Source of the DNA: Enterococcus termitis
GTDB taxonomy: Bacteria; Bacillota; Bacilli; Lactobacillales; Enterococcaceae
Assembly: GCF_001730305.1 (NCBI RefSeq)
Contig: NZ_MIJY01000010.1
Location: forward strand, 1-52,431
Direction: 5' to 3'
DNA length: 52,431 nt
Shown here: piece by piece, positions 1 to 8,070 of the stretch
Numbering within the stretch: position 1 is the first letter of the stretch
Layout of the letters: every line of letters begins with the position of its first letter
Program-made: the position numbers and the translations under genes
Notes under the pieces: model-generated
Told to the model about the DNA's origin: nothing
What the model saw: the letters and a program-made list of their open reading frames with translations, nothing else
Databases searched by the model: none

Positions 1-55
1 CTTCAAGGTATTCCTTTACTATGTTCAATTTAAAATCTGCTTCATAAAAGTTCAA
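1..55 (-). CDS. IS3-family transposase OrfA, N-terminal fragment (runs off window)
   Basis: The frame reads (M)NFYEADFKLNIVKEYLE from a TTG start at 55-53, a typical IS3-family OrfA opening (helix-turn-helix domain, 'FK..VV.EYLEG'). The start is supported by GGGAGG ending 8 nt upstream. Only 18 codons are inside the window. The ribosome binding site lies in the 3' arm of a hairpin whose 5' arm is the terminal repeat (88-105 with 61-78), so transcripts entering from outside would hide it. Confidence 0.7.
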   Translation of the reverse strand, partial: MNFYEADFKLNIVKEYLE

Positions 56-120
56 AAAAATGACCTCCCAAAGTTGTATTTTTCATGTACAACTTTTGGG
101 GGTCACCTCATTCTGTCCCA
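1..120 (-). mobile_element. IS3-family element, upstream (orfA) end, cut by window edge
   Basis: Read on the minus strand, the end begins TGGGACAGAATGAGGTGACC at 120 and leads into the orfA start at 55. The same terminal sequence (TGGGACAGAATGAGGTG, then CCC.AAAAGTTGTAC) occurs at 52325 reading inward on the plus strand, where it adjoins the end of orfB. The two are therefore the left and right inverted repeats of one IS type. The repeat assignment is seen directly; the family is inferred from the orfA and orfB peptide ends. Exact outer boundaries are uncertain because three further bases (GGA) also match. Confidence 0.8.
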
Positions 121-138
121 TCCTCAGTCTTTCATCTA

Positions 139-1527
139 CTAAGCTTTCGTCTCACGTTCATTACTATGTTTGTATCCATACGTAAAGTAGATGATGACAC
201 CTAAGACAAGTGCAATCACAAAAGCTTTCCATGTTGCGGCTTGCAGTTGCAGCATCAAAGCAATACTAACAATCACCAGTAAAATTGGTAGTAATGGCAC
301 AAATGGAATTTTAAATTCCCCCGGCTTTGGATCTCCGTCTGTTTTTCGCAAACGAATAATTCCGATCGCCATTACGATCAAATACATCAATGTCACAATA
401 TTCGTCAATTCCGCCAACAATTCCATCGGTACAAGACCAGCGAAAAGCATCGTACAAATCCCAGCAACATATGTCGCATTTTTGGGTGTACGATTTTTTT
501 CATCGATTTTACTCATAAATTTCGGTAACAAACCATCTTTACTAATCGCATAAATAATTCTCGCCAAACTATACATCATAGAAATCGTCACTGTCAGCAA
601 CGTCAAAATAGCACCTACGGAAATCACTCCTGCCACACCATCACGCTCTACAAAACGCATCGCAAATGCCACTGGATCTTTTACACCAAGCGATTCAAAC
701 GGTACGATCCCTGTTAAGACTAACGTCACGATCACATATAAAACCGCAGCGATCAAAATCGAGCCAATGATTCCTTTAGGAATATCTTTTTGCGGATTTT
801 TTACTTCTTCTGCTGTCATACTTACCGCATCAAACCCTAAGAACGCAAAGAAGACGACTGCTGCTCCACTGACTACGCCAGAAAAACCAAATGGCATAAA
901 CGGTTGCCAGTTATCAGGTTTCACATAAAAAATCCCAACAACTAAAAATAAAGCAATGATCCCAAATTTTACAAAAACCATTACGTTATTCAATCGCAAA
1001 GCCGTTTTCGCTTCCAATGAAACCCAAAACATAACTGCTAAAAGAACGATCATAGCTATCAGATCCACATACGTTCCGTTTTCCGGATTGTAAGCACCAC
1101 TCAACGCTTTAGGCAAATGAACGTTCAGACTATTCAAGAAGCCATGAACATAACCAGACCAACCAGAAGCGACAGAAGAAACTGCTAAGAAAAATTCACA
1201 AATCACAAGCCAGCCTGTCATCCACGCAACGAATTCCCCAAAAACAACATACATATACGCATACGGTCCGCCAATCACTGGTATGCGAGAAGCAAATTCT
1301 GCATAGCATAATCCTGCTAAAATAATGGCACCGGCAGCCACCAAAAAGGATAAGGATAAAGCTGGTCCAGCATCTTTTTTAGCTGCTACCCCTGTCACAA
1401 CAAAGATTCCTGTACCAACAATCGCACCAATTCCTAACATGATCAGATCTATTGTCTTTAAATCTTTTTTCATTCCACTTGGCTCTGCAGATAGATCCTT
1501 TAGCGTCTTTTTCCTAAACATCGACAT
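139..1527 (-). CDS. APC-family amino acid permease (YfnA/CAT type)
   Basis: A 462-residue, roughly 12-helix membrane transporter of the amino acid-polyamine-organocation superfamily, expected to carry amino acids across the cytoplasmic membrane. Helix 1 contains the family signature GIGAIVGTGIFVVTG, and helix 3 and the loop ENGTYVDL fit the cationic amino acid transporter (CAT/YfnA) branch. The start is the ATG at 1527, with GGAGG 8 nt upstream; an in-frame TTG at 1554 overlaps that ribosome binding site and is not credible. The gene is monocistronic and ends beside the IS end. The substrate cannot be read from sequence; cationic or branched amino acids are possibilities. Confidence 0.88.
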   Translation of the reverse strand: MSMFRKKTLKDLSAEPSGMKKDLKTIDLIMLGIGAIVGTGIFVVTGVAAKKDAGPALSLSFLVAAGAIILAGLCYAEFASRIPVIGGPYAYMYVVFGEFVAWMTGWLVICEFFLAVSSVASGWSGYVHGFLNSLNVHLPKALSGAYNPENGTYVDLIAMIVLLAVMFWVSLEAKTALRLNNVMVFVKFGIIALFLVVGIFYVKPDNWQPFMPFGFSGVVSGAAVVFFAFLGFDAVSMTAEEVKNPQKDIPKGIIGSILIAAVLYVIVTLVLTGIVPFESLGVKDPVAFAMRFVERDGVAGVISVGAILTLLTVTISMMYSLARIIYAISKDGLLPKFMSKIDEKNRTPKNATYVAGICTMLFAGLVPMELLAELTNIVTLMYLIVMAIGIIRLRKTDGDPKPGEFKIPFVPLLPILLVIVSIALMLQLQAATWKAFVIALVLGVIIYFTYGYKHSNERETKA

Positions 1528-1590
1528 TTTATTTCCTCCAATAAATTCACTCAAGCATTTTTCTTAGTCAAATAATTGCTGTTGTTTTCA

Positions 1591-1620
1591 TAAAAATAAG
1601 CGTAAATCGAAATTTACGCT
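1591..1620 (-). terminator. Intrinsic terminator of the GlcU-like gene
   Basis: GCGTAAAT / ATTTACGC stem with a 4-nt loop, followed on the minus strand by TTATTTTTATG. The stem includes the stop codon of the upstream gene. Confidence 0.75.
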
Positions 1621-2477
1621 TTCATATACCCTAAAAGAATACCACCGACGATCACCAATAAGCAACCAAAAATGACATATCTCATTTCCTTTTTAGTTTT
1701 TCTTTCGCCAAGAATAAAAATACCGCCTAATGTTGAGATAATGATTCCCATTTGAGAAAGAGAAAAGCTGATAGCTAACCCAATTTGGCGCATGGTCAAA
1801 AGCATACAAATATTTCCTAATCCCCATAACAGACCACAGCTCATATTAAGCCACACATAACGGTCCACCTTGATTTTTTTAAAGGCAAAAAAGCTGGCAC
1901 CGATCAGCATACCGATACTTTGCGGTAAAATAATTCCCATTGGGTCTAAGCCAAACGCATTGATAATAATCGTATATGCACCATACCCAACAGTCGAAGC
2001 AATCAATGCTCGAAAACCTTTATTAAAATCAAGCATAGAATTTGTTGTTTTAACAGAACCATCATCATCTTGCCGAGCAGTTAAATAGGCTCCTAAAACC
2101 AATAAACCTAAAGCGATAAACCCTAATAGAAAATCTCTGCTGCCCTTCCATTCATGAAAAAAGACCGCTCCAGCAATCGTATTGACGATCAACTGCATTC
2201 CTGTGGAGACAGGCAAGCCAACGGATACGCCTAAATATTTCATTCCATGAAATTGCTGATTTTGACCAACACTCCAAAACAAACCTGATAAAATACCAAT
2301 GATGATCATTTGAACGGATATGGCTGGCTGAACGATAAAAAAGACGACTAAGGAAAAAAATAACGCGCCAATCGTCATACCAAGCGTCTGTTGATTGGCA
2401 CTACCGCCGATTTTCCCACTCACCAGACCAATACTGCCCCAAGCAAACATCGGTATCAAAGCGATTAATATATTCAT
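1614..2477 (-). CDS. GlcU/RbsU-family sugar uptake protein
   Basis: A 287-residue protein of about ten transmembrane helices from the glucose/ribose uptake (GRP, drug/metabolite transporter superfamily) family. The opening MNILIALIPMFAWGSIG and the motif FWSVGQNQQFHGMKYLGVS in the first half are characteristic. Members import glucose or ribose by proton symport without phosphorylation; the actual sugar is unknown here. AGGAG lies 7 nt before the ATG. A cre-like sequence 42 nt upstream hints at catabolite control. It is transcribed alone between the permease and the two-component pair. Confidence 0.85.
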   Translation of the reverse strand: MNILIALIPMFAWGSIGLVSGKIGGSANQQTLGMTIGALFFSLVVFFIVQPAISVQMIIIGILSGLFWSVGQNQQFHGMKYLGVSVGLPVSTGMQLIVNTIAGAVFFHEWKGSRDFLLGFIALGLLVLGAYLTARQDDDGSVKTTNSMLDFNKGFRALIASTVGYGAYTIIINAFGLDPMGIILPQSIGMLIGASFFAFKKIKVDRYVWLNMSCGLLWGLGNICMLLTMRQIGLAISFSLSQMGIIISTLGGIFILGERKTKKEMRYVIFGCLLVIVGGILLGYMKA

Positions 2478-2518
2478 AATAAGCTCCTATCAAAAAGTAG
2501 ATGCCTTAAGTCTAACAA

Positions 2519-2533
2519 TAAAAACGTTTCCCA
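2519..2533 (-). promoter_or_regulatory. Degenerate cre-like site upstream of the sugar uptake gene
   Basis: On the minus strand the site reads TGGGAAACGTTTTTA, matching the catabolite-responsive element consensus WTGNAANCGNWNNCW at all but two defined positions. A CcpA site fits a sugar transporter, but with two mismatches this is only suggestive. Confidence 0.3.
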
Positions 2534-2641
2534 TACAACCAGAATAAAGAAAAAAGTTCAATAGAATTTCTCTCATTTTCTCCGATCATGATTTTCAGAA
2601 ATGACTGAGCTATACTACTTAAATTTACATTCCAAAACCTC

Positions 2642-2717
2642 AAAAAAATAAATGCCAGAAACAGAAGCAACCCTTTTCGCTCATCTTGAGGTCATCACTT
2701 CTATTCCGGCTTTTTTA
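2642..2717 (-). terminator. Bidirectional long-loop terminator after the two-component operon
   Basis: The arms GCCAGAAACAGAAG (2654-2667) and CTTCTATTCCGGC (2698-2710) form an imperfect stem with a 30-nt loop, flanked by A/T runs on both sides, so it could work in both directions. It shares the AATAAA...CAGAAGC motif of the dispersed repeat family seen at 12.4, 13.9, 18.6 and 39.2 kb. Confidence 0.6.
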
Positions 2718-2741
2718 CAAATGAGTCACTCTCATTTTCGC

Positions 2742-3767
2742 TTATCTTCTTTCCTTAAAGTAACTTAAAAAAGGAAAAAGTAATTTCATCGTCGTGCCTT
2801 GATCTTCTATTGATTCGACCGTTAGCTGATGTCCTAGCTTATCTGCTAAGCTCTTAGCCAAATACAGCCCTAATCCAGTCGAATGCTGTTCACTTGTCCG
2901 TCCATTTTTCCCAGTAAAACCTTTATCAAAAATCCGTCGCTGATCTGCTTCAGGTATTCCGACACCTGTATCCTGCAGAAGCAACCAGACCCCTTCGTTG
3001 GTTTTAGAAAATGTCACCGTGATCTGCCCACCAGCTGGTGTATATTTGATTGCATTACTCACTAACTGTTTAAAGATAAACGCTACCCATTTAGCATCTG
3101 TCAGCACCAATTGATCTTCTCCTTCAATCGAAAAATGCAAGTTCTTTTGAATAAAATAGCTGCCTTGCGTCCGAATGACCGACTGGACAATTTCTTTTAG
3201 TGAATGCTCTTGAATGAGGTAATCTCGTGAAAAACTATCTAATCGCGCATAGTATAGAACCTGTTCTACATATTCGTCGATTTTATTCAGTTCATTTTCC
3301 ACTAAATAATATTTGCTTTCAGGGATATCATCTTCTATCGACTGTAAAATCAGATCGACTGCTGCTAAAGGAACTTTGATTTCATGGACCCAAGAATCAA
3401 TGTAATCTTTTTGATCCTGCTGATTATTGATCGCTTGCTGGATGACTTGTTGATGTTCAATGAGCAGGCCATTAATATATTCTTGAACTATTTTTTCTTC
3501 TGACCTAGCAGCTTCATTCAAGTAATGCTGCAGGGATGGCGGATGCTCGGAAATATCCAATGAGCGCCACCAACGTTTTTTTAAGGAATAATCAATCGTT
3601 AAAAAGAGCAATAAAAATAAACCTTCTAATAATACCAAATAACCAATAACAGAAACATTTATGACCATATCTGGAGAAAGCCATAAAATCAACCAAGTAA
3701 TAGCAATAAAGGTCAGCCACCCGACTAACAAAAGCCAGTGATCTTTTAAGTATTTACGAATCGTCAT
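2742..3767 (-). CDS. sapS: Sensor histidine kinase, BceS/SapS type (intramembrane sensing)
   Basis: A 341-residue kinase with two N-terminal helices (about 13-30 and 38-58) separated by only a few residues, the layout of BceS-like kinases that sense through a partner ABC transporter rather than an extracellular domain. The H-box is DSWVHEIKVPLAA with His128; the N-box is QLVSNAIKYTP; the G-boxes are DTGVGIPE and STGLGLYLAK. It lies 13 nt downstream of its response regulator. In E. faecalis the kinase of this type next to a sugar uptake gene and an amino acid permease is SapS of the bacitracin network; I use that symbol on neighbourhood plus architecture. No BceAB-type transporter is adjacent, so the partner would be encoded elsewhere. 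Confidence 0.82.
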   Translation of the reverse strand: MTIRKYLKDHWLLLVGWLTFIAITWLILWLSPDMVINVSVIGYLVLLEGLFLLLFLTIDYSLKKRWWRSLDISEHPPSLQHYLNEAARSEEKIVQEYINGLLIEHQQVIQQAINNQQDQKDYIDSWVHEIKVPLAAVDLILQSIEDDIPESKYYLVENELNKIDEYVEQVLYYARLDSFSRDYLIQEHSLKEIVQSVIRTQGSYFIQKNLHFSIEGEDQLVLTDAKWVAFIFKQLVSNAIKYTPAGGQITVTFSKTNEGVWLLLQDTGVGIPEADQRRIFDKGFTGKNGRTSEQHSTGLGLYLAKSLADKLGHQLTVESIEDQGTTMKLLFPFLSYFKERR

Positions 3768-3780
3768 GTCATTCTCCTAA

Positions 3781-4455
3781 CTAAGGGACGATATACCCTT
3801 GACCAACTTTGGTTTCAATATAGCCTTCCAAGCCTGCTTGTTCAATTTTTTTTCGTAAACGATTAATGTTGACCGTTAATGTATTATCGTCGACAAAACG
3901 TTCATCTTCCCATAAAGCCCGCAGTAATTTTTCTCTCGTCAAAATTTTCCCATGCTTTTTAATCAAAATATAAAGTAAGCGGTACTCATTTTTACTTAAA
4001 TCGATGATCTCGCCATTGATTTCCATACTCCCGTTGTCCACATTTAGAGTAATACCATTGTGCGACATAACTTCACTGCCTACTTCGGAATAGTTGTAAG
4101 ATCTGCGTAACAGAGCATTGATCTTAGCTACAAGTACATCTAGCTGGAACGGTTTTGTAACAAAATCATCGGCGCCCATATTCATTGCCATGATCATATC
4201 CATATTCGTATTACGACTAGAAATAAAAATAATCGGCACTTTGGATACTTCGCGAATCTTTTGACACCAATAATAGCCGTCAAATACTGGTAGATTGATA
4301 TCGAGTAAAATCAGCTGCGGATCTTCTTGCTGAAAATCTGCTAAAACATTATTAAAATTAGTTGTCCCAAACGTGTCAAACTGCCACTTTTGCAACTCTT
4401 CACGAATCAAGTCACGGATCGTTGCTTCATCTTCTACAATCATGATTTTTGCCAT
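3781..4455 (-). CDS. sapR: OmpR/PhoB-family response regulator, BceR/SapR type
   Basis: A 224-residue two-domain regulator. The receiver domain (about 1-115) has the acidic pocket EDE at 8-10, the phosphoacceptor Asp52 in LLDINLP and the conserved Lys in TKPF. The C-terminal winged helix (about 130-222) ends with the recognition helix TVNINRLRKKIE typical of BceR-like regulators. The start is the ATG at 4455, placed 7 nt after GGAGGG; the upstream in-frame GTG overlaps that site. Expected role: activating antimicrobial-peptide resistance transporters when signalled by the adjacent kinase. Symbol assigned by synteny with E. faecalis SapRS. Confidence 0.82.
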   Translation of the reverse strand: MAKIMIVEDEATIRDLIREELQKWQFDTFGTTNFNNVLADFQQEDPQLILLDINLPVFDGYYWCQKIREVSKVPIIFISSRNTNMDMIMAMNMGADDFVTKPFQLDVLVAKINALLRRSYNYSEVGSEVMSHNGITLNVDNGSMEINGEIIDLSKNEYRLLYILIKKHGKILTREKLLRALWEDERFVDDNTLTVNINRLRKKIEQAGLEGYIETKVGQGYIVP

Positions 4456-4703
4456 CGTTTTTCCCTCCACTTGTTTCCTCTATTGTACCTTATCAGAAAA
4501 TGTCCGTCATTAATATAGGACTTTTAGCCGAGATAAAAAAGATAAAATTAAAAAGTGAATGTTGCTTTGTACAAATCCTTTTTAAAATACCCTTAATTCA
4601 AACAAGTCTGACTGTTTCTATTTTTTTCCCTCTTTACTCTTCCGATGTTTCAACAACATAGAACTATCACTTATCTACTAGACATATCTATTATTTTCTT
4701 TCA

Positions 4704-4750
4704 AACAAAAAAGCGCTAGAACAAAATGAAAAAACAGTTTGTTCTAGCGC
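4704..4750 (-). terminator. Strong intrinsic terminator
   Basis: A 13-bp perfect stem GCGCTAGAACAAA / TTTGTTCTAGCGC with a 12-nt loop, followed by TTTTTTG on the minus strand. It includes the stop codon of the MerR remnant. Confidence 0.8.
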
Positions 4751-4842
4751 GTTATATCCATTAGTAATTCTTGTTCATCATAATAACGCAGCATCCTTAT
4801 TGATACTTGTGCTAACTTTGAAAACTCGCCAATTCTAAGCAT
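4744..4842 (-). pseudogene. MerR-family regulator, N-terminal remnant
   Basis: A 32-codon frame starting MLRIGEFSKLAQVSI and continuing RMLRYYDEQELL, which is the first helix-turn-helix of a MerR regulator, where complete members have 110-270 residues. It has a usable start (AAAGG 9 nt before ATG) but is cut after the recognition helix and ends inside a terminator stem. It lacks the wing, the dimerisation helix and any effector domain, so a functional regulator is unlikely. Confidence 0.6.
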
Positions 4843-5323
4843 ACTTGTTATCCTTTCAGATTTATTTCCAAATGAAATAGACGTCTTTTGCTTCACCGCT
4901 AGTATAATTCTAATTTTACGATACATGACTGCTTTTTCTAGAAATAAAACACTAAAAAAAGTGACTATAATAGGCTATACCAAACCTCTCACAGTCACTA
5001 AGATACCACTTGATCCTCTTGTTGCGGAATTCTCTATAAATGAAATGCCCATAAAGAGTGTTATTTTTTTTTAATAGAGCGAGATAAATTACAAGAAATT
5101 GAAAAAAAACCGTAGAATACAGGATTTTTTTGCAACCCTTTATTGACCCTAAAAGGGTTTTCCTATAAAATGGAGAGTAGATAGAAACGAATAGAATAAA
5201 AAAAAGCACTTCATGATTTAGCTACCAACTAAATCATGAAGCCCTGAAAAGTCAGTGAACACCTGACCCATCAAGTTGCTTAAGCCAATAGTTATACATT
5301 GACATCTTCCATTTTACTCAATT
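4843..5323. other. Gene-free AT-rich stretch with two minus-strand terminator-like hairpins
   Basis: No open frame here resembles a protein I recognise. Two hairpins followed by T-runs on the minus strand are visible: AGTGACT / AGTCACT spanning 4961-5002 with seven T, and TTCATGATTTAG / CTAAATCATGAA at 5212-5241 with eight T. They suggest one or two minus-strand transcripts end here, but I cannot identify what they encode. Confidence 0.4.
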
Positions 5324-5351
5324 TTGACAGAAATTTCTAGAGGTTTACACT
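5324..5351 (+). promoter_or_regulatory. Sigma-A-type promoter of a possible small RNA
   Basis: TTGACA at 5324-5329 and TACACT at 5346-5351 with a 16-bp spacer. No ORF with a ribosome binding site follows before the plus-strand terminator 50 nt downstream. Confidence 0.4.
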
Positions 5352-5357
5352 AGTTTT

Positions 5358-5434
5358 TTCTGACTTAAAGATGTTTTTGTTTATTTATTGACCTTACAAC
5401 GGTATTGGATTTGTGTCCAATACCGTTTTTTTAT
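5358..5434 (+). ncRNA. Candidate small RNA of about 70-75 nt
   Basis: Lies between the promoter at 5324-5351 and a terminator at 5399-5434. It has a U-rich unstructured 5' half and a single 3' hairpin. No homology is known to me. Support is the promoter-terminator spacing and the absence of a coding frame only. Confidence 0.35.
5399..5434 (+). terminator. Intrinsic terminator, plus strand
   Basis: A perfect 11-bp stem ACGGTATTGGA / TCCAATACCGT with a 6-nt loop, followed by TTTTTTATTT on the plus strand only. No plus-strand gene lies upstream, which is the basis for the small RNA call. Confidence 0.75.
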
Positions 5435-5449
5435 TTATTCGTTTCTATT

Positions 5450-5680
5450 CTAAAAGAATGCTTGCTTACGTTTTAAATCATGACATATACCTGTCAACCA
5501 ACCATTGACTAATATAAGCTGATCCCAACCAGCTTTACCCATTCTCCTGAATGATTTAAATCGTAAGTACAGCACTTTTAAATACCAATAGTCAAATACT
5601 ACTCCCAAGTATTCACAACAAGAAAGGACAACAGAATTAACTTCGTAACCTTTTTCAATACTTCCTTTTATATACGACAC
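5450..5680 (-). CDS. Doubtful 76-residue hypothetical ORF
   Basis: An open frame from GTG at 5680 with AAAGGA 10 nt upstream. An overlapping ATG two bases earlier gives only a 9-codon peptide. The product (GYEVNSVVLSCCEYLG near the start, basic C-terminal half) matches no family I know. It could be a small membrane-associated peptide, a gene remnant, or chance; no terminator follows closely except the hairpin at 5212-5241. Confidence 0.25.
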   Translation of the reverse strand: MSYIKGSIEKGYEVNSVVLSCCEYLGVVFDYWYLKVLYLRFKSFRRMGKAGWDQLILVNGWLTGICHDLKRKQAFF

Positions 5681-5715
5681 TCATTGTTTGTCCTTTCTTA
5701 GTTGGTGACTATTAG

Positions 5716-5762
5716 GATTGGAGATAAGCTTGATCCGCTTATTTCCAATCTATTTTTATTTT
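5716..5762 (+). terminator. Hairpin with plus-strand T-run beside the PTS operon
   Basis: A 14-bp stem GATTGGAGATAAGC / GCTTATTTCCAATC (one G:T pair) with a 7-nt loop, then TATTTTTATTTTATT. The T-run is on the plus strand; for the minus-strand PTS operon that ends at 5837 it would be a weaker, T-poor terminator. Confidence 0.6.
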
Positions 5763-5836
5763 ATTCAAGAGTGATAAAAAATCCCAAACAAAGCTCACCG
5801 CAGCCATGTTTAGGAAGTCGATTGTTACATCTATTA

Positions 5837-6256
5837 TTACTCTTCATATTCCAACTCTTCATCATAATCAGGCAGCTCGATTTTTTCAACGGCATTTTTT
5901 CCAATCATCAAAAGATGATCAACTAATTCATCCAGATCTTCGATCGATGAAAGCGCCGCTTCAATAACCATCGCTAAATTCAGTCCAGATAATACACGCA
6001 GGTTTGGTCTGCTGTCCATTTGCATCATTGCTGCGTTGCATGGTGTTCCGCCTTTTAAATCGGCAAGGATCAAGGTCGGCTCTTGATCAGAGGATTCAAG
6101 TATTTTTTTTAATTTTTCAGTTGTTCCAGACAGCCCATCCGTTTCAGTCATAGAAACAATTGCTGCATTTGCTAGATCACCAGTGATCATTTTAGCGGAA
6201 TGTAAGGTTTCAGCAGCCATCTTTCCATGACTCATCAAAATTAATTTAGGTTTCAT
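5837..6256 (-). CDS. PTS mannose-family EIIA component
   Basis: A 139-residue soluble EIIA domain of the mannose/fructose/sorbose family. It accepts phosphate from HPr on a histidine near the N-terminus, here His10 in LILMSHGKMA, and passes it to EIIB. DLKGGTPCN (about 67-75) is the conserved core motif. GGAGG lies 7 nt before the ATG at 6256. It is the last gene of the IIC-IID-IIB-RpiR-MurQ-IIA operon, 13 nt after murQ, so the transporter subunits are split around the regulator and enzyme. Confidence 0.88.
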   Translation of the reverse strand: MKPKLILMSHGKMAAETLHSAKMITGDLANAAIVSMTETDGLSGTTEKLKKILESSDQEPTLILADLKGGTPCNAAMMQMDSRPNLRVLSGLNLAMVIEAALSSIEDLDELVDHLLMIGKNAVEKIELPDYDEELEYEE

Positions 6257-6269
6257 CACTCATCCTCCG

Positions 6270-7190
6270 TTAATCGGTTTCCTTATTTTTAGGCGCTACT
6301 TTTTCTAAAACGTCTGAAATTCTGTATTGATTATTTTCTAATAATCTTCGCGCTTCTGTTGCATCGATATTTCCTTCGATCATAACGATCGCATCTGCCA
6401 CATGGTTTCCTGCTTGCTCTAAATACTTTTCAGCCGTCTCCAAGTCAACACCTGTTGCTTCATGAATGATCTGCAAGGAACGCTGAATCAGTTTTTCATT
6501 GGTTGGTTGGACATTGACCATCAAATTTTGATAGACACTGCCTGTTTTGATCATCACGCCTGTAGAAATCATATTTAAGACCATTTTTTGTGCTGTACCG
6601 GCTTTCATTCGAGTCGATCCAGTGATCACTTCTGGTCCTACGACAGGCGCAATCCCAATTGCTGCCAGTTTATTCATTTCACTTTTATCATTACAGGTGA
6701 CAGAAATAGTCAACGCACCCACTTGCTCTGCGTATTCGATTGCGCCAATTGTATATGGTGTTCGTCCACTCGCCGCAACCGCGATTACGACATCCTCTGC
6801 AATTAGCTTATGCTGCATCAGATCTTTTACAGCAAGTTCTTTTGAATCCTCGGCTCCCTCAACGGCTTGAAACATCGCCTCTTTACCACCAGCAATAATA
6901 CCAAATGCCCGATCTGGCGATACACTATAGGTTGGAGTAAGCTCTATTGCATCTAAAGTGCCCAGACGACCGGAGGTTCCTGCCCCGCAGTAGATCAAAC
7001 GACCGCCTTTTTGATAGCGTAGTGCGGCCTGTTCAATAGCGCGTGCTATTTCTGGCAACACTTTTTCTATAGCCAACGCCACTTTCTGATCTTCTTGATT
7101 GATGATTTCAACTATTTCCATCGCTGTTAATTGATCGATATTTTTACTTTTAGCATTTCTCGATTCTGTTGTTAATTCTTCCAGCTTCAT
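6270..7190 (-). CDS. murQ: N-acetylmuramic acid 6-phosphate etherase MurQ
   Basis: A 306-residue SIS-domain lyase that cleaves the D-lactyl ether of MurNAc-6-phosphate, giving GlcNAc-6-phosphate and lactate, for cytoplasmic cell-wall sugar salvage. The family signature is clear: CGAGTSGRLGTLDAIE with the catalytic Glu at residue 83, VEGAED with Glu114, GSTRMKAGTAQK in the second half, and a C-terminal helical domain. Length is normal for MurQ (about 300). Start chosen at the second of two adjacent ATGs for spacing from AGGG. It lies 9-10 nt after the RpiR gene and before EIIA, which ties the PTS substrate to MurNAc or a MurNAc-containing sugar. Confidence 0.95.
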   Translation of the reverse strand: MKLEELTTESRNAKSKNIDQLTAMEIVEIINQEDQKVALAIEKVLPEIARAIEQAALRYQKGGRLIYCGAGTSGRLGTLDAIELTPTYSVSPDRAFGIIAGGKEAMFQAVEGAEDSKELAVKDLMQHKLIAEDVVIAVAASGRTPYTIGAIEYAEQVGALTISVTCNDKSEMNKLAAIGIAPVVGPEVITGSTRMKAGTAQKMVLNMISTGVMIKTGSVYQNLMVNVQPTNEKLIQRSLQIIHEATGVDLETAEKYLEQAGNHVADAIVMIEGNIDATEARRLLENNQYRISDVLEKVAPKNKETD

Positions 7191-7199
7191 CATTCTTCC

Positions 7200-8051
7200 C
7201 TACTTTTCTTTCAGTTTCTCTACTAGTTTTTTTGTATCCATCATATTTTGAGCAAGTGAGGTTTCTAACTCATCTTGAATGGAGCCTAAATACAATACAT
7301 CACCAACTGCCATCGTTGAAGCGATCGAAGCAATCGCCCCAACTCGCAATAAATGTTCATTTGCAGGAACTAATAAGACCTCATCACTTAGTTGGCGGAT
7401 TTTTTCATCTTCATTTCTAGTAATAAAAATGATCTTTGTTTGATTTTGTCGTGCAATTTCACAGGCAATCAGGACCTCTTTTGACATGCCGCTATAGGAA
7501 ATCGCAATCAACACATCTTTTGGCGTGGCGTAATTTAAAAACTCAAACTGCATATGGACATCGTAATTAAAAACAGCTTTTTTTCCAGCTCGATTAAATT
7601 TATGATACAAATCATACGCCGTTAATGAGGAAGAACCAATACCGATCGTAAAAATAGTTTCAGCGGATTTGATCTGCTCAATTGAACGCTGTAATGCTTG
7701 CTTATCGATTAAATCAAATAAATCTCCAACTGTCGTATTCAATAACGATTCTACTTTGATACAGAGCGTCTCGATCGAATCATCTGCCGCAACGATTGGA
7801 TCGATCATTTTTATTCCCTTTTCTGCTCCTTGTTTTGCGGCGATCGATAATTTCAGTTCTTCCCAGCCTTCAAACGTCAACGATTTAGAAAAACGCGTCA
7901 CCGAAGCAGGTGATGTACCACTATTTGATGCAATTTCATTAGCAGTCAAAGAAAGGACCAGCGTTGGATCTTTCAAAATATAATCGGCGATCTTTCGGTT
8001 GACCTTCGAAAAGTCTTTGTATTTTTGTCGTATCAATTTCATTGCATCCAT
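7200..8051 (-). CDS. RpiR/MurR-family transcriptional regulator
   Basis: A 283-residue regulator with an N-terminal HTH_6 domain (about 1-77; TANEIASNSGTSPASVTRFSK is the helix-turn-helix region) and a C-terminal SIS sugar-phosphate-binding domain (about 120-260; GIGSSSLTAYDL and ISYSGMSKEV). Such proteins sense sugar phosphates; MurR senses MurNAc-6-phosphate. It sits mid-operon directly upstream of murQ. The two 15-bp GAAATTnAATTTC palindromes at the operon promoter are its likely operators (inference). AGGAGC lies 8 nt before the ATG. Confidence 0.9.
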   Translation of the reverse strand: MDAMKLIRQKYKDFSKVNRKIADYILKDPTLVLSLTANEIASNSGTSPASVTRFSKSLTFEGWEELKLSIAAKQGAEKGIKMIDPIVAADDSIETLCIKVESLLNTTVGDLFDLIDKQALQRSIEQIKSAETIFTIGIGSSSLTAYDLYHKFNRAGKKAVFNYDVHMQFEFLNYATPKDVLIAISYSGMSKEVLIACEIARQNQTKIIFITRNEDEKIRQLSDEVLLVPANEHLLRVGAIASIASTMAVGDVLYLGSIQDELETSLAQNMMDTKKLVEKLKEK

Positions 8052-8070
8052 AGTATCCAGCTCCTGTTTC

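Noticed and set aside
4952-5209. 85-residue minus-strand ORF
   Set aside because: Phenylalanine/tyrosine/isoleucine-rich translation of AT-rich DNA, no ribosome binding site, and it spans two terminator-like hairpins.
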